A stretch of 64,000 nt of DNA from Balneolaceae bacterium (GCA_017640665.1 JAEPQE010000002.1:985894-1049893); one strand, 5' to 3'. Counted from the first letter of the stretch, positions 55,665 to 64,000 are shown. The notes: a model not told the origin generated them from the sequence alone. Translations and numbers: made by a program.

Positions 55665-57473
55665 TTCTTCACGCACGTTTACAAAAGACACTTCTGTTTT
55701 AGTTCCCATACTATTTTCTCTTTTCCCTACAGAAAGAGTCCCGCTCAATTGAGAAGTAAGTGTTTTAATAAGAGTAGATCCCAATGAGCTCGAATTTTCT
55801 ATTCTTTCTTCTTCCACCCCAATGCCATTATCTTCAATTGTCAAATTTATTATGCCTTCTTTCTCTTTCATTGTTACCTTTATCTCCCCCTTCTCGGTAT
55901 CATTAAAGGCATGTTTATAACAGTTTACAATTATTTCGTTAAGAAGTAACGAACAGGGAATAGCATGATTTATGTCCAATGAAATAGGATCTATATCCGT
56001 CTTAAATACAATCTCTTTCGATTCATTGATGTACATGCTACTAATCGCCTGCATCAGATCATGCACATAAGTTCTGTAATCGATAAAGGCAAGAGTGTCA
56101 CTTTGATACAGCATCTCATGAACCAATGACATAGACTGAATCCGAGTCTGACTTTCAGTTAATGCTCTATTTACCTCTTCGTTGCTAGTTTCATAGACCT
56201 GAAGCTGAAGAATTCCTGAAATTACAGCCAGATTATTTTTAACTCTATGATGAATTTCTGACAACAAAACTTCTTTCTCTTTCAACGACTTTTTTAACTC
56301 TTCATCTGCTTTTTTTCTTTCACTAATATCGGTAGCAACACATACACTACCTACTTTTTTACCATGTGCATTAATTAATTCTGATTCCGAAAACTGAACA
56401 GGAATACTTCTTCTTCTTTTTGTAAGTAAACTGAACTCAAATACATTCCCATTTTTACTCTTCTTCTCGTACACACTCCCCATTGAGCTGAAATCGAAAA
56501 AATCTTTTACCGGGAGTCCCAGAATTTCTTCTTTCGTGTAGTGTAGCATTTCCAGACCTGACTGATTAATACCAACAATATTTCCTTCGTCATCAGTAAC
56601 GATCAAAGTTTCTTGGATGGATTCGATAATACTATCTAAATAATCACGGGCTAAGGTTCTTTTTTTAAGGTTTGAAGCCATCTCATTAAAAGATGAAGCT
56701 AGTTGTCCGATTTCATCCTTATTTTTAATCTCCGTTTGTTGATCCAAATCACCCTGCCCTAGTCGTTTAGCACTTTCATTCAGTTTAATGAGGGGATCCG
56801 CAATCGATCGATACACATAAAAGGCAATTAGGATAGCGATAAGTACACAAACAATAGAAACGATTGCTATTCCATACGTAGCCTGTTCCAACTTTTCAGT
56901 AAGTGTGGCATTTTCCTGAGTTTGTTTTTCAATAGTATGTTCCCGGAGATGTGAAATTACCGGAATAACTCTGTTCCTGAAATGTGGACTAATCGAGGTA
57001 TTAAATAGAATATCAGCCTGTTCAGCATCTTCCATCTCCAGATTAAGCCAATCAGTAGATAGACTTGAATAAAGCAATACCCGGTCTTCAAGACGTTTTA
57101 AATCTTCAATAGTTTCTGAAACATCTATCATATCACCGTTCAAGACAAACTCTCTTATCAAACTTATTGACGTATCTATTTCCGTAAGTTGATGATGAAA
57201 CTGCTTTGTTAACAATGCTACTGTAGGTTCATCAAGCGTGGTTTGCCCATCTATGTTAGTATCTGCTTCTTTTATAGCGTTGAGGTAGATGAGCGTTTGA
57301 TACAACCCTCTTTCGATATTAGCAGTTATTTCAACAAGCTTGGTAGTCTCTATATTGTTTGACACTAACTGATTTTGAACAGAGTTTGAGTACCATTGCG
57401 AGACGATTCCAACAGTCGCAATAAGTATACTTATGCAGACAAAACTGACTATAATTTTGTTTCCCAGCTTCAA
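55647..57473 (-). CDS. Membrane sensor histidine kinase with HAMP, PAS and HisKA_2 domains
   Basis: 608 residues. TM1 (~8-27), a periplasmic helical sensor (~28-190, four-helix-bundle type), TM2 (~199-221), HAMP ('YRSIADPLIKLNESAKRLGQGDLDQ', ~221-275), PAS (~285-395), then a HisKA_2 kinase with phospho-acceptor His409 in 'IHHRVKNNLAV' and 'NEIIVNCYKHAF' in the ATPase domain. It shares its kinase type with the propeller kinase at 46.8-49.8 kb. No response regulator is next to it. It overlaps the alkylation-repair gene at the 3' end. Confidence 0.92.
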   Translation of the reverse strand: MKLGNKIIVSFVCISILIATVGIVSQWYSNSVQNQLVSNNIETTKLVEITANIERGLYQTLIYLNAIKEADTNIDGQTTLDEPTVALLTKQFHHQLTEIDTSISLIREFVLNGDMIDVSETIEDLKRLEDRVLLYSSLSTDWLNLEMEDAEQADILFNTSISPHFRNRVIPVISHLREHTIEKQTQENATLTEKLEQATYGIAIVSIVCVLIAILIAFYVYRSIADPLIKLNESAKRLGQGDLDQQTEIKNKDEIGQLASSFNEMASNLKKRTLARDYLDSIIESIQETLIVTDDEGNIVGINQSGLEMLHYTKEEILGLPVKDFFDFSSMGSVYEKKSKNGNVFEFSLLTKRRRSIPVQFSESELINAHGKKVGSVCVATDISERKKADEELKKSLKEKEVLLSEIHHRVKNNLAVISGILQLQVYETSNEEVNRALTESQTRIQSMSLVHEMLYQSDTLAFIDYRTYVHDLMQAISSMYINESKEIVFKTDIDPISLDINHAIPCSLLLNEIIVNCYKHAFNDTEKGEIKVTMKEKEGIINLTIEDNGIGVEEERIENSSSLGSTLIKTLTSQLSGTLSVGKRENSMGTKTEVSFVNVREELNASG

Positions 57474-57701
57474 AACGTATTCTTTTAAAACAAGTTATTA
57501 GAAGTAAGGGGTAATAACCATGCCCTGAGATTAGAAAATAATTATGTAACATTCGGAAGGTGGGCTCACTTTTTAGCACTAAGACTTTAATACGCTTCTC
57601 ATAAGCATTTTCCTGCGCACAAAAATCCCTCTAACCTTCTATTTGATTATAGCTTAGCTTATCTCTTAATAAAGCCTTGTGCGAGGAACTCCACTCAATC
57701 T

Positions 57702-58811
57702 TTACGAAAAAACTTTTTTGAAGGCTCTTTTAAAATGTTCCATTTCTTTCGGAATACCAATCGTTACACGTACACAACTGGCTAACCCAAAAGCATTAAT
57801 TCTTCTCAAAATCACCCCTTCTTCCAGCATTTTTTGAGTAAAGAAAACGGCTTCATCTTCGGTCTCAAAAACCATCATTACAAAATTAGATATTGAAGGA
57901 ACATATTTGACATTATGCTCATCAAAAAAATTGTACAGCTCTTCTTTTCCAATCTGAACTGTGTGTCTGCTCTGTTCTAAAAAATCTGCATCCTGAAATG
58001 CTGCCAGTGCAGCAGCCTGACCTAACCCTCCAGGCTCGAATGCAAGCTTAGTCTTAAGCATATAATCAATCAGGTTTTTTTGAGCGATACCATATCCAAC
58101 TCTGAATCCCGCTAAACCATATCCTTTCGAAAAAGTCCTCAGGATAATCACATTCTCAAAATTATAACTCAATACATCCGGATAATCTTCAACATCATGA
58201 GCAAATTCGTAATAGGCTTCATCCATAATCACCAATACATCCTTCGGTACATTTTCCATCAGCCATTCAAATTCTTTATTGGCGATATAGGTCCCCGTTG
58301 GGTTATTGGGATTGGCTATGTACAACATTCGGGTATGCTCATCAATAGCATTAACCATCGCTTTTACATCAAAACGGAAGTCTTTTGTCAGAGGGATTTT
58401 TTTAATTTTAACACCCCGAATCTGAGCCTGTACGTACATCCCGATAAAGGTCACATCGGCCGTAATGATGTTCTGCTTATTATGGAAGAAAGTCTTACAT
58501 AAAATACCAAGCAGGCTTTCTGATCCCGAGCCTACAATTAGATTTTCTTGCTTTACCCCAATTCTCTCAGCAATAGCACTTCTGAGTTGCTTGGAAAGTG
58601 GATCGGGATAATCATGAATCACTTTCAACGCTTTATTTACAGCTTCATCAACAGACGCACTATGCCCTAATCGATTTTCATTAGACGCCAGTTTTGAAAT
58701 CTCATTCGGTTGATAAGCTTCTACTACTTCTGCAATTGTTTTACCTGCAACATAAGGCTTCAATTGTTCAATATTTGCGGGTACTATTTCTTTTTGGGGA
58801 GATGAACTCAT
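57702..58811 (-). CDS. hisC: Histidinol-phosphate aminotransferase
   Basis: 369 residues, usual HisC length. 'NENRLGHS' (44-51), 'GSGSESLL' (94-101), 'IANPNNPTGT' (165-174), 'MDEAYYEFA' (196-204) and PLP-binding Lys229 in 'RTFSKGYGLAGFRVGYG' match the family. It transfers the amino group from glutamate in histidine synthesis. No other his gene is in the window; HisC-like enzymes can also act on aromatic amino acids, so the role may be broader. Confidence 0.9.
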   Translation of the reverse strand: MSSSPQKEIVPANIEQLKPYVAGKTIAEVVEAYQPNEISKLASNENRLGHSASVDEAVNKALKVIHDYPDPLSKQLRSAIAERIGVKQENLIVGSGSESLLGILCKTFFHNKQNIITADVTFIGMYVQAQIRGVKIKKIPLTKDFRFDVKAMVNAIDEHTRMLYIANPNNPTGTYIANKEFEWLMENVPKDVLVIMDEAYYEFAHDVEDYPDVLSYNFENVIILRTFSKGYGLAGFRVGYGIAQKNLIDYMLKTKLAFEPGGLGQAAALAAFQDADFLEQSRHTVQIGKEELYNFFDEHNVKYVPSISNFVMMVFETEDEAVFFTQKMLEEGVILRRINAFGLASCVRVTIGIPKEMEHFKRAFKKVFS

Positions 58812-58917
58812 TCTCGATTTTTTTGATATAAAATTACGACTAAAAAAGCGCTTTTTATAATCTCAAAAGTTCCGCTTTCATGTTTTAGATCGTTTATTCA
58901 TTGTTTATTTTCTAAGT

Positions 58918-59610
58918 ATGAAAAATATACTTATTACAGGTGCCAGTAAGGGAATTGGTTACGCTACCGCTTTACGTTTCGCTCAACAAGGGCATCAGGT
59001 TTTTGCCCTGGCAAGGTCTGAATCAAAATTAGAAAAACTCTCAAAAGAATCTGTTCCCGGGAAAATTATCCCTATTGCAATAGATCTTACATCACAAAAG
59101 GAAATAGACATCTTACCGCAGAAACTTGGAACTACGTTTTCTATTGATATTCTGGTTAACAATGCTGGAGCTTTAATCAACAAACCCTTTATGGATACTG
59201 ATATGGATGACTGGATGCACCAGCTTCAGGTAAATCTTCTTGCCCCAGTTCGGTTAATAAAGGGCATTAAAGGTTACCTGAAAAAGGGCAGTCATATTGT
59301 AAACATCGGTAGCATGGGTGGATTCCAGGGAAGTGCTAAATTTCCAGGACTGGCAGCATATAGCGCTTCAAAAGGGGCTTTATCAATCTTTAGTGAATGT
59401 CTTAGTACAGAGTTCTCCGAAGAAGGAATCTCGGTTAACTGCCTTTGCCTTGGTGCCGTACAGACCGAAATGTTGAATGAAGCCTTTCCCGGATACAAAG
59501 CGCCAACTCAACCTGAGGAGATGGCAGGTTTTATAGCTGACTTCAGTTTAAACGCACGCTCTTATATTAACGGGAAGGTAATTCCGGTGGCGTTAAATAA
59601 TCCCGGATAG
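58918..59610 (+). CDS. Short-chain dehydrogenase/reductase
   Basis: 230 residues. Rossmann cofactor motif 'GASKGIGYA' (8-16), 'NNAG' (81-84) and catalytic Ser132, Tyr148 and Lys152 ('YSASKGA') define a classical SDR. 'LARSESK' (31-37), with Arg33 after strand 2, leans towards NADP(H). Substrate unknown. It is divergent from hisC across 106 bases and followed 62 bases later by a small membrane-protein gene. Confidence 0.9.
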   Translation: MKNILITGASKGIGYATALRFAQQGHQVFALARSESKLEKLSKESVPGKIIPIAIDLTSQKEIDILPQKLGTTFSIDILVNNAGALINKPFMDTDMDDWMHQLQVNLLAPVRLIKGIKGYLKKGSHIVNIGSMGGFQGSAKFPGLAAYSASKGALSIFSECLSTEFSEEGISVNCLCLGAVQTEMLNEAFPGYKAPTQPEEMAGFIADFSLNARSYINGKVIPVALNNPG

Positions 59611-59672
59611 TACATGGGAAAGCCACATAAATTTGTTTAACTTCACCAGAACCAGAAACTCTTACTCTTGCA

Positions 59673-60341
59673 ATGAAGAATATTCTACTTAGCCTACTCT
59701 TCTTATTCACTCTTACTGCTACCTTATCTTCATACACAAAAGCCCAGACAGTTGAACTACTGGCTGGTAACTCCCTAAACGGAGCTATGAATGGCGTTCT
59801 TTTAGGCGGAGCAACAATGGCCGTTACTAACAGTGATGACTTTTATCCCTTACAAGTTGGACTTGGATTAGGAACATTATATGGTATTGGGATGGGAGCT
59901 CATGATATTGTTCAAGGTGGTGGTAAAGAAATCCTGGTTTCAGGCTTGTTTAACGATGGGAGTAACAGCTCGATAATTGTGCTCCTGGATACATTTTATG
60001 GAGCAGCTGCTGGTTCAATCATTGTAACTTCAATAATGTTGGTTGCAAACGAACCTCTTATTGATGGGTTACAGTATGGAGCCGGAATAGGTGCCTGGAT
60101 TGGTTTTGGCTTTGGAGTGTTTGATACTTTCTTTCTTGCTAGTCGTACTTCTTCTACAATGGCCAGCGTCTATCAACCTACGAATAATGCTTCTGGTTTG
60201 CTGGGAATGGATTTTGATACTGGTACTTCTCTTGGATTTATGAATCCAACTTTGTTCAGTTCAATCGAACTAAATCAAACTACATTTAGTAAATCGATAA
60301 ACCCCGGAGTAGAACTTCTGAATGTTCGGGTTAACTTCTAG
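59673..60341 (+). CDS. Small exported Gly-rich protein of unknown function
   Basis: 222 residues with a signal peptide (cleavage near 'TKAQT', ~25). The mature chain holds three hydrophobic Gly/Ala-rich segments ('LNGAMNGVLLGGATMAV', 'FYGAAAGSIIVTSIMLVA', 'YGAGIGAWIGFGFGVF') with GxxxG-like spacing, suggesting packed membrane helices or a small barrel, and an Asn/Ser/Thr-rich tail. I do not recognise a family. The 3' end overlaps the convergent SGNH hydrolase gene by 11 bases. Confidence 0.65.
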   Translation: MKNILLSLLFLFTLTATLSSYTKAQTVELLAGNSLNGAMNGVLLGGATMAVTNSDDFYPLQVGLGLGTLYGIGMGAHDIVQGGGKEILVSGLFNDGSNSSIIVLLDTFYGAAAGSIIVTSIMLVANEPLIDGLQYGAGIGAWIGFGFGVFDTFFLASRTSSTMASVYQPTNNASGLLGMDFDTGTSLGFMNPTLFSSIELNQTTFSKSINPGVELLNVRVNF

Positions 60342-61191
60342 CCTGAATTTCAACCAGCGTTTTCAACATTTCTCTTACCGTGTTAATATGTCCACTCAAT
60401 GAAGGGTGAAGTCCGTCTGTAAGGTAGTTCCATGCTTTTGGTTCACCTTCTCCCATTCTTATTCCCTTTGGGTCAACGATTCCACCCGTTTTACCTGATA
60501 CTAATTGCCGAACCTGTTCCACGTCTTCAGGATCAATAGTAAATTCATAAATAGGATTTTCTGATATCAATTCTGAAATAACCGGAGTCGGAGTAATCCA
60601 TACAGTAGGGTTTCCGATTTGTGCTTCAAGAATCTCGTGGATGGTATTCAGGTTTTCCCAAGTCTCAGAAAGTGGAATTAACGTCCTTTGGGGAGCTATG
60701 TTTAACCGCTGTATGTCAAAGGTGCCGAGTGATACGAATACCCAATCAGGTTCATGCAGTAAAACATCCCGATCCAGTCTTTTTAAAGCGTCCGTAGTCG
60801 TATTGTATGCTACTCCGGAGTTAATAAAACTGAAGTCCGCATTCTCGAATGAAATTTCCAACAAATGCCGTAGAATTGAAAACCACCCCTGAGCGTCTTC
60901 AGTGGATGAATCCCCAAAAGCAACAATAGTCTCTTCTCCATCAAAAGGCAGCTTGTCAATCATATCAATGATATCATCTTCTTTCAAAAGTTCAAGTGCA
61001 GCTTGTTTGGCATTCTCTTCATAGTTCTTTCTGAAGGTTTCTAGTTCTTCAGTAGCAATTCCTAGTAACCCTGCTTCGGCTTCTACGCTGTTTCGCCCGG
61101 GAAATAAAGGATGTCTTTTTTCTGCATGGAAAAAGGGAACCATAAATTGTTCGAGTACGCTTTTCTCTTCTTCGCTTAATTTCTTAGTCAT
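60331..61191 (-). CDS. SGNH/GDSL-family hydrolase
   Basis: 286 residues, no signal peptide, hence cytoplasmic. An N-terminal helical part (~1-85) precedes the SGNH core: block I 'VAFGDSSTED' with nucleophile Ser95, a block III-like 'VSLGTFDIQR' in which the usual Asn is replaced by Phe, and block V 'DGLHPSLSGH' with the Asp/His pair. The weak block III makes the exact activity (esterase, lipase, acetyl-esterase) uncertain. The start overlaps the sirtuin stop by one base, so it is translated with cobB and the acyl-CoA dehydrogenase. Confidence 0.8.
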   Translation of the reverse strand: MTKKLSEEEKSVLEQFMVPFFHAEKRHPLFPGRNSVEAEAGLLGIATEELETFRKNYEENAKQAALELLKEDDIIDMIDKLPFDGEETIVAFGDSSTEDAQGWFSILRHLLEISFENADFSFINSGVAYNTTTDALKRLDRDVLLHEPDWVFVSLGTFDIQRLNIAPQRTLIPLSETWENLNTIHEILEAQIGNPTVWITPTPVISELISENPIYEFTIDPEDVEQVRQLVSGKTGGIVDPKGIRMGEGEPKAWNYLTDGLHPSLSGHINTVREMLKTLVEIQARS

Positions 61192-61892
61192 TAGTTTATC
61201 TGATTTTTCAATATTTCTACGATTTCGGGAAGCCCTTTAGTTGCGGTCTTTTTGATATGAGTCCAACCTTCATAACTAAATAATTCCGGATTTGATGGAT
61301 CTACGATATATTTTGGGATGCCTTGCTTAGCATAATTCACAAGTCCGGCAGCAGGATAGACGGCAAGTGAGGTTCCAACAACTAATAAAATTTCTGCTTC
61401 CATCACTTCCAAAGCCGCTTTCTCAATCATCGGCACCATTTCCCCAAACCAAACGATGGCCGGTCTTAACTGAGACCCATCTGCGGACTTATCTCCCAAT
61501 TTGATTTCTTGGTATCCAATTTCGATAACTTCGTAAGGGTTATCCTCACTTCTGGCCTTAGTTAGCTCTCCATGAAGATGGATGATATTAGACGAACCTG
61601 CTTTCTCATGGAGATCATCTACGTTTTGCGTGATTAAAACCACCTCAAAAAAATCCTCAAGTTCCCTTATCGCAAAGTGCCCTTTATTAGGTTCTGCTTT
61701 AGATGCTTGTTTTCTCCTCAGGTTATAGAACTCGAGTACTTTGCTTCGGTCTTTGTGCCAACCTTCTATTGTAGCGACTTCATGAACGTTAAAGCCTTCC
61801 CAAAGTCCTCCGGAATCCCGAAAAGTAGCCAGGCCACTTTCGGCGCTGATTCCTGAACCGGTAAGAACAACCAGTTTTCTATTCGGCATCAA
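61191..61892 (-). CDS. cobB: NAD-dependent protein deacylase (class III sirtuin) lacking zinc cysteines
   Basis: 233 residues. Sirtuin motifs: 'GSGISAESGLATFRD' (12-26), 'QNVDDLHE' (89-96), catalytic His107 ('IIHLHGEL') and 'GTSLAVYPA'. Tyr56 and Arg59 ('FYNLRR') form the YxxR pair that binds acidic acyl groups in SIRT5/CobB-type desuccinylases. The zinc-ribbon region between His107 and 'LRPAIVWFGE' has no cysteine at all, a variant known in some Bacteroidota sirtuins. The 5' end overlaps the acyl-CoA dehydrogenase gene by 14 bases, suggesting a link to acyl-CoA-driven protein acylation. Confidence 0.92.
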   Translation of the reverse strand: MMPNRKLVVLTGSGISAESGLATFRDSGGLWEGFNVHEVATIEGWHKDRSKVLEFYNLRRKQASKAEPNKGHFAIRELEDFFEVVLITQNVDDLHEKAGSSNIIHLHGELTKARSEDNPYEVIEIGYQEIKLGDKSADGSQLRPAIVWFGEMVPMIEKAALEVMEAEILLVVGTSLAVYPAAGLVNYAKQGIPKYIVDPSNPELFSYEGWTHIKKTATKGLPEIVEILKNQIN

Positions 61893-63381
61893 CAGTAAGA
61901 AGTCTGAACCAGTTGCTATCCTCCTGATAGGTATCTACAACTTCAAGGACCGGACTTGTTTTGAATGAGTTCAAAATAGAATTAATCTCTTCCTGAAGAA
62001 CTTGTACAGCATTTTGAATCAAATCGGAATTGAATCCCTGGTCTCCAAGATTCAAAGTAAATTCCATAGATACCATTCTTCCAAGAGCTCTCCCTAATTC
62101 AACGAGTTTACGCTGAGGCATTTTTGGATCTATTTCAAAATTTGTTATTTCCTTAAAATAATCTGATGAGCGAACTGTAAGATCATATTCCTTCAGAAAA
62201 TCATATAGATTAGAGCTTTTTACTTTACGCATCATTTTAAGTACAGACTCTGAAATCTGCTGGTAAAGAATATCGTTGGATCCTTCAAAAATTTGAAATG
62301 GACGACTATCTACTGTTGATCTGCCAGCAATATGATCCAGCCGATATCCTTTTGCTCCGGTAAGTTGTAACAAGGACTGAGATGCACGTTGCATATAGTC
62401 GGTAACAACAGATTTAATAGAGTTCGCTTCCACATCCATTCGGGAAGTGTTTTTCGTTAACGGAACGTTGGTACTCGTAAAACTGCACATTGCTGAACAA
62501 ACCGTAAAGTATGATTGTAATTTATTGATTCTGGCTTTAACCTGATCATAATCTATGAGGCTTTGACCTCCTACAAATCTTTCTCTGCAATGATCTACTG
62601 CTTCTTCCATCATTCGCTTCAAAAAGCCCATCCCCATACCAGGAAATTGCAGCCGGCTTCTGTGAAGCAGGTCCAGCATTAAGGTAATTCCTGTCCCTTT
62701 TGGTTCAAGCTTATGAGTTTTTGGAACTTCGATATTTACTATATTTTTCCCATACGGAAGCATATATAGACCAAGATTATTGAAATACTCTTCTACCTTA
62801 ATCCCACCGTTTCTAGTGTCATGTATAAAGAAAGATATATCACGACCTAGTTCACCATCAGTGTTCTTCTGACGAGCAGTCATCAACCAATAATCTGCCA
62901 TACCAGTCAAACCTGCCCAATGCTTAAGCCCTTTTATCTGATATGATCCAGTTTCCGGGTTTTTAGTATATGAGGTTTGCATTTTCAATGCTTCGGAACC
63001 AAAATCAGGTTCAGTGATCATCAATCCACCCATTTTGTTGGCATTGATTACCCGGTCATATACTTCCTTTTTTACAGATTCATTGGCATAATTTGCGATA
63101 GGTTGGAGAAATAAAGCCCCATTAATTCCCATCATTAATGACAGCGGAAGAGACTCATAGGAGCTTGCTTCTAACATTGATAAAGCTTCTGCTGTATTAC
63201 CTCCAAATCCCCCATATTCAGAAGGAATGAAAGCTGCCAACGGCGTAGTATCAAGAATCTTTGTAAGTGATACTTCTGAAATACCCCTTTCCAATGCTTC
63301 TGCATTTAAATCTTTATCAGAAGAAAAAATTTCAGATAGTTTTTTCTTGTATTCTTTTAGAAATGATTCAAAGTCGAACAT
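61879..63381 (-). CDS. Acyl-CoA dehydrogenase
   Basis: 500 residues from the ATG at 63381 ('MFDFESFLKEYKKKL'). The open frame runs on upstream through a terminator and the 5S rRNA gene, so that extension is not coding. Family features: 'IPSEYGGFGG', 'GLMITEPDFGSEALKM' (flavin/substrate loop) and 'FQIFEGSNDILYQQIS' near the C-terminus, where the family has 'xYEGTNxI'. It oxidises acyl-CoA to 2-enoyl-CoA with FAD. First gene of a three-gene minus-strand operon with the sirtuin and SGNH hydrolase. Confidence 0.9.
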   Translation of the reverse strand: MFDFESFLKEYKKKLSEIFSSDKDLNAEALERGISEVSLTKILDTTPLAAFIPSEYGGFGGNTAEALSMLEASSYESLPLSLMMGINGALFLQPIANYANESVKKEVYDRVINANKMGGLMITEPDFGSEALKMQTSYTKNPETGSYQIKGLKHWAGLTGMADYWLMTARQKNTDGELGRDISFFIHDTRNGGIKVEEYFNNLGLYMLPYGKNIVNIEVPKTHKLEPKGTGITLMLDLLHRSRLQFPGMGMGFLKRMMEEAVDHCRERFVGGQSLIDYDQVKARINKLQSYFTVCSAMCSFTSTNVPLTKNTSRMDVEANSIKSVVTDYMQRASQSLLQLTGAKGYRLDHIAGRSTVDSRPFQIFEGSNDILYQQISESVLKMMRKVKSSNLYDFLKEYDLTVRSSDYFKEITNFEIDPKMPQRKLVELGRALGRMVSMEFTLNLGDQGFNSDLIQNAVQVLQEEINSILNSFKTSPVLEVVDTYQEDSNWFRLLTVDAE

Positions 63382-63460
63382 GTCAAATGTCTTTGATTGA
63401 TAACTTTTAGTGCGGTTAATATACGATTTATCGTTACTAAAAGTGCTTATATCATGTAAA

Positions 63461-63495
63461 TAAAAAACCCTTCTTCGTAGAACGAGGAAGGGTTT
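63461..63495 (-). terminator. rRNA operon terminator
   Basis: Read on the minus strand, a 14-bp stem (63482-63495 with 63465-63478, one G-T) and 3-base loop are followed by a T-run complementary to the A-run 63462-63467. It lies 17 bases beyond the 3' end of the 5S gene and ~80 bases before the acyl-CoA dehydrogenase start. Confidence 0.88.
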
Positions 63496-63511
63496 GAGTG
63501 TGTAAAGAAAG

Positions 63512-63620
63512 AAGAGGCGGCGACCTACTCTACCGCGAAGCAGTACCATCGGCGCTGCAGGGCTTAACGACCGTGTTCGGGATGGGAACGGGTGGGGCCC
63601 CTGCGCAATAGCCACCTCAA
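63512..63620 (-). rRNA. rrf: 5S ribosomal RNA
   Basis: The minus strand shows the 5S core: CCCACCCGTTCCCATCCCGA, 'CGCCGATGGTACTGC' and 'GAGAGTAGGTCGCC'-like 3' part. The terminal helix pairs GAGGTGGC (63618-63611) with GCCGCCTC (63521-63514), which fixes the ends to within a few bases; total ~109 nt. It follows the 23S gene in the usual order. Confidence 0.95.
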
Positions 63621-63771
63621 TCTAAAATCATTTCAAGCAACGAAGCCTTTCGGCGTAGTTGTTCAATAAAAAGAGTTCTTTGACATGGGAAGAAGCACGT
63701 GGTAAAACAAAGGGTGGTTGTATTGTAGACCTTTGCCGGCTTGCGCCCGCGGGAAGGCGGTGCAAGCCATA
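63621..63771 (-). other. 23S-5S rRNA spacer with processing-type hairpin
   Basis: About 150 bases. A hairpin with arms GGCTTGC (63738-63744) and GCAAGCC (63762-63768) plus inner GCC/GGC pairs lies next to the 23S 3' end and probably belongs to the 23S processing stem. GTTCTTTGACA, boxA-like, is present near 63690 but on the strand opposite to the rRNA. No tRNA gene is seen. Confidence 0.6.
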
Positions 63772-64000
63772 TAAACAAAGCCAATGGCCTGATTAGTACG
63801 GCTCGGCTAAACATGTTACCATGCGTACACCTGCCGCCTATCTACCCGGTCGTCTTCCGGGAGGCTCATAGGGAATACTTATCTTGGAGCGTGCTTCGCG
63901 CTTAGATGCGTTCAGCGGCTTATCACTTCCGAACATAGCTACCCTGCGATGCATGCGACCACACAACAGGTACACTAGCGGTTCGTCCACTCCGGTCCTC
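63772..64000 (-). rRNA. rrl: 23S ribosomal RNA, 3' end (truncated by window edge)
   Basis: Minus strand carries the last ~229 bases of 23S: the universally conserved GGACCGGAGTGGACGAACC near the right edge, 'GATAAGCCGCTGAACGC' and the terminal 'CCGTACTAATCAGGCC'. The 3' end is estimated ~20 bases after ACTAAT by analogy with E. coli. The gene continues past 64000. Confidence 0.96.

Noticed and set aside
63422..63440. ACGAT-centred palindrome between the rRNA terminator and the acyl-CoA dehydrogenase
   Set aside because: Only 5 bp per arm in A+T-rich DNA; too weak to claim as an operator.
63382..63615. N-terminal extension of the acyl-CoA dehydrogenase frame
   Set aside because: It runs through the rRNA terminator and the 5S rRNA gene; homology-like sequence begins at the ATG at 63381.
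63617..63814. Minus-strand open frame across the 23S-5S spacer
   Set aside because: It overlaps the 23S 3' end and spacer, and its translation has no protein-like character.
1..64000. CRISPR array, prophage, insertion sequence, toxin-antitoxin or defence system
   Set aside because: No direct-repeat array, integrase, transposase, phage structural gene or defence-type gene pair is visible on either strand.

Overview
The window (about 40% G+C by eye) reads as chromosomal DNA of a free-living member of the Bacteroidota/Balneolota group, most likely a Balneolaceae-type marine or halophilic bacterium. This rests on the type IX secretion genes porU-porV with C-terminal sorting domains on neighbouring products, a hybrid-type propeller sensor kinase, a seven-helix AraC regulator, DUF1080, DUF3667 and M61 proteins, PadR-linked FtsX-type permeases, and recurrent TATCTTTG/A promoter-like boxes that resemble the Bacteroidota TAnnTTTG -7 element. 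The genus call is inference. I see no phage, integron, CRISPR array, insertion sequence or tRNA gene. Gene density is high, and no gap between genes exceeds 300 bases.

Layout. 1-4.4 kb: the end of a di-haem peroxidase-like cytochrome with a strong terminator, an alpha/beta hydrolase, a DUF1080 protein and a HEAT-cyclophilin lipoprotein. 4.4-10.6 kb: lexA, a secreted DUF1579-like protein, an AraC-type membrane regulator, rplU-rpmA with terminator, then a fumarylacetoacetate-hydrolase-family enzyme coupled to an M23 peptidase, and ridA. 10.7-15.6 kb: two tandem TPR lipoproteins, a trans-sulfuration PLP enzyme and a thiolase. 15.9-28.5 kb: a type IX secretion and surface-protein block: porU, porV, a sorting-domain protein with a degenerate M6 protease motif, a large metalloprotease/propeller/barrel protein and a DUF5683-like protein. 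28.5-32.7 kb: a PASTA protein, rpe, phoH, an MBL-fold hydrolase and purine nucleoside phosphorylase. 32.7-38.8 kb: a PadR regulator with two matching operator palindromes, followed by two FtsX-type permeases and a terminator.

38.8-49.8 kb: mostly minus-strand genes: a TPR protein, a TPR-HTH regulator, an M24 peptidase, an M61 peptidase, and (after a plus-strand enoyl-CoA hydratase) a propeller histidine kinase. 49.9-60.3 kb: a propeller-amidohydrolase, an EamA transporter, DUF3667, an AlkD-like glycosylase, a HAMP-PAS histidine kinase, hisC, an SDR and a small membrane protein. 60.3-64 kb: a minus-strand cluster of acyl-CoA dehydrogenase, zinc-less sirtuin and SGNH hydrolase, then the distal end of an rRNA operon (terminator, 5S, spacer, 3' end of 23S) running off the right edge.

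The observations most worth checking are these: (i) phoH and the EamA transporter both lack an in-frame ATG/GTG/TTG at their natural N-terminus, and each has an out-of-frame ATG micro-ORF that would join perfectly if one A were added; (ii) the M6-like type IX cargo has lost its HExxH zinc motif; (iii) the padR promoter lies between two TACCTA-N7-TAGGTA palindromes; (iv) lexA is preceded by an 11-bp-period direct repeat. No wholly new system could be demonstrated from sequence alone. The T9SS block with its pseudoprotease is the best candidate for unusual biology.
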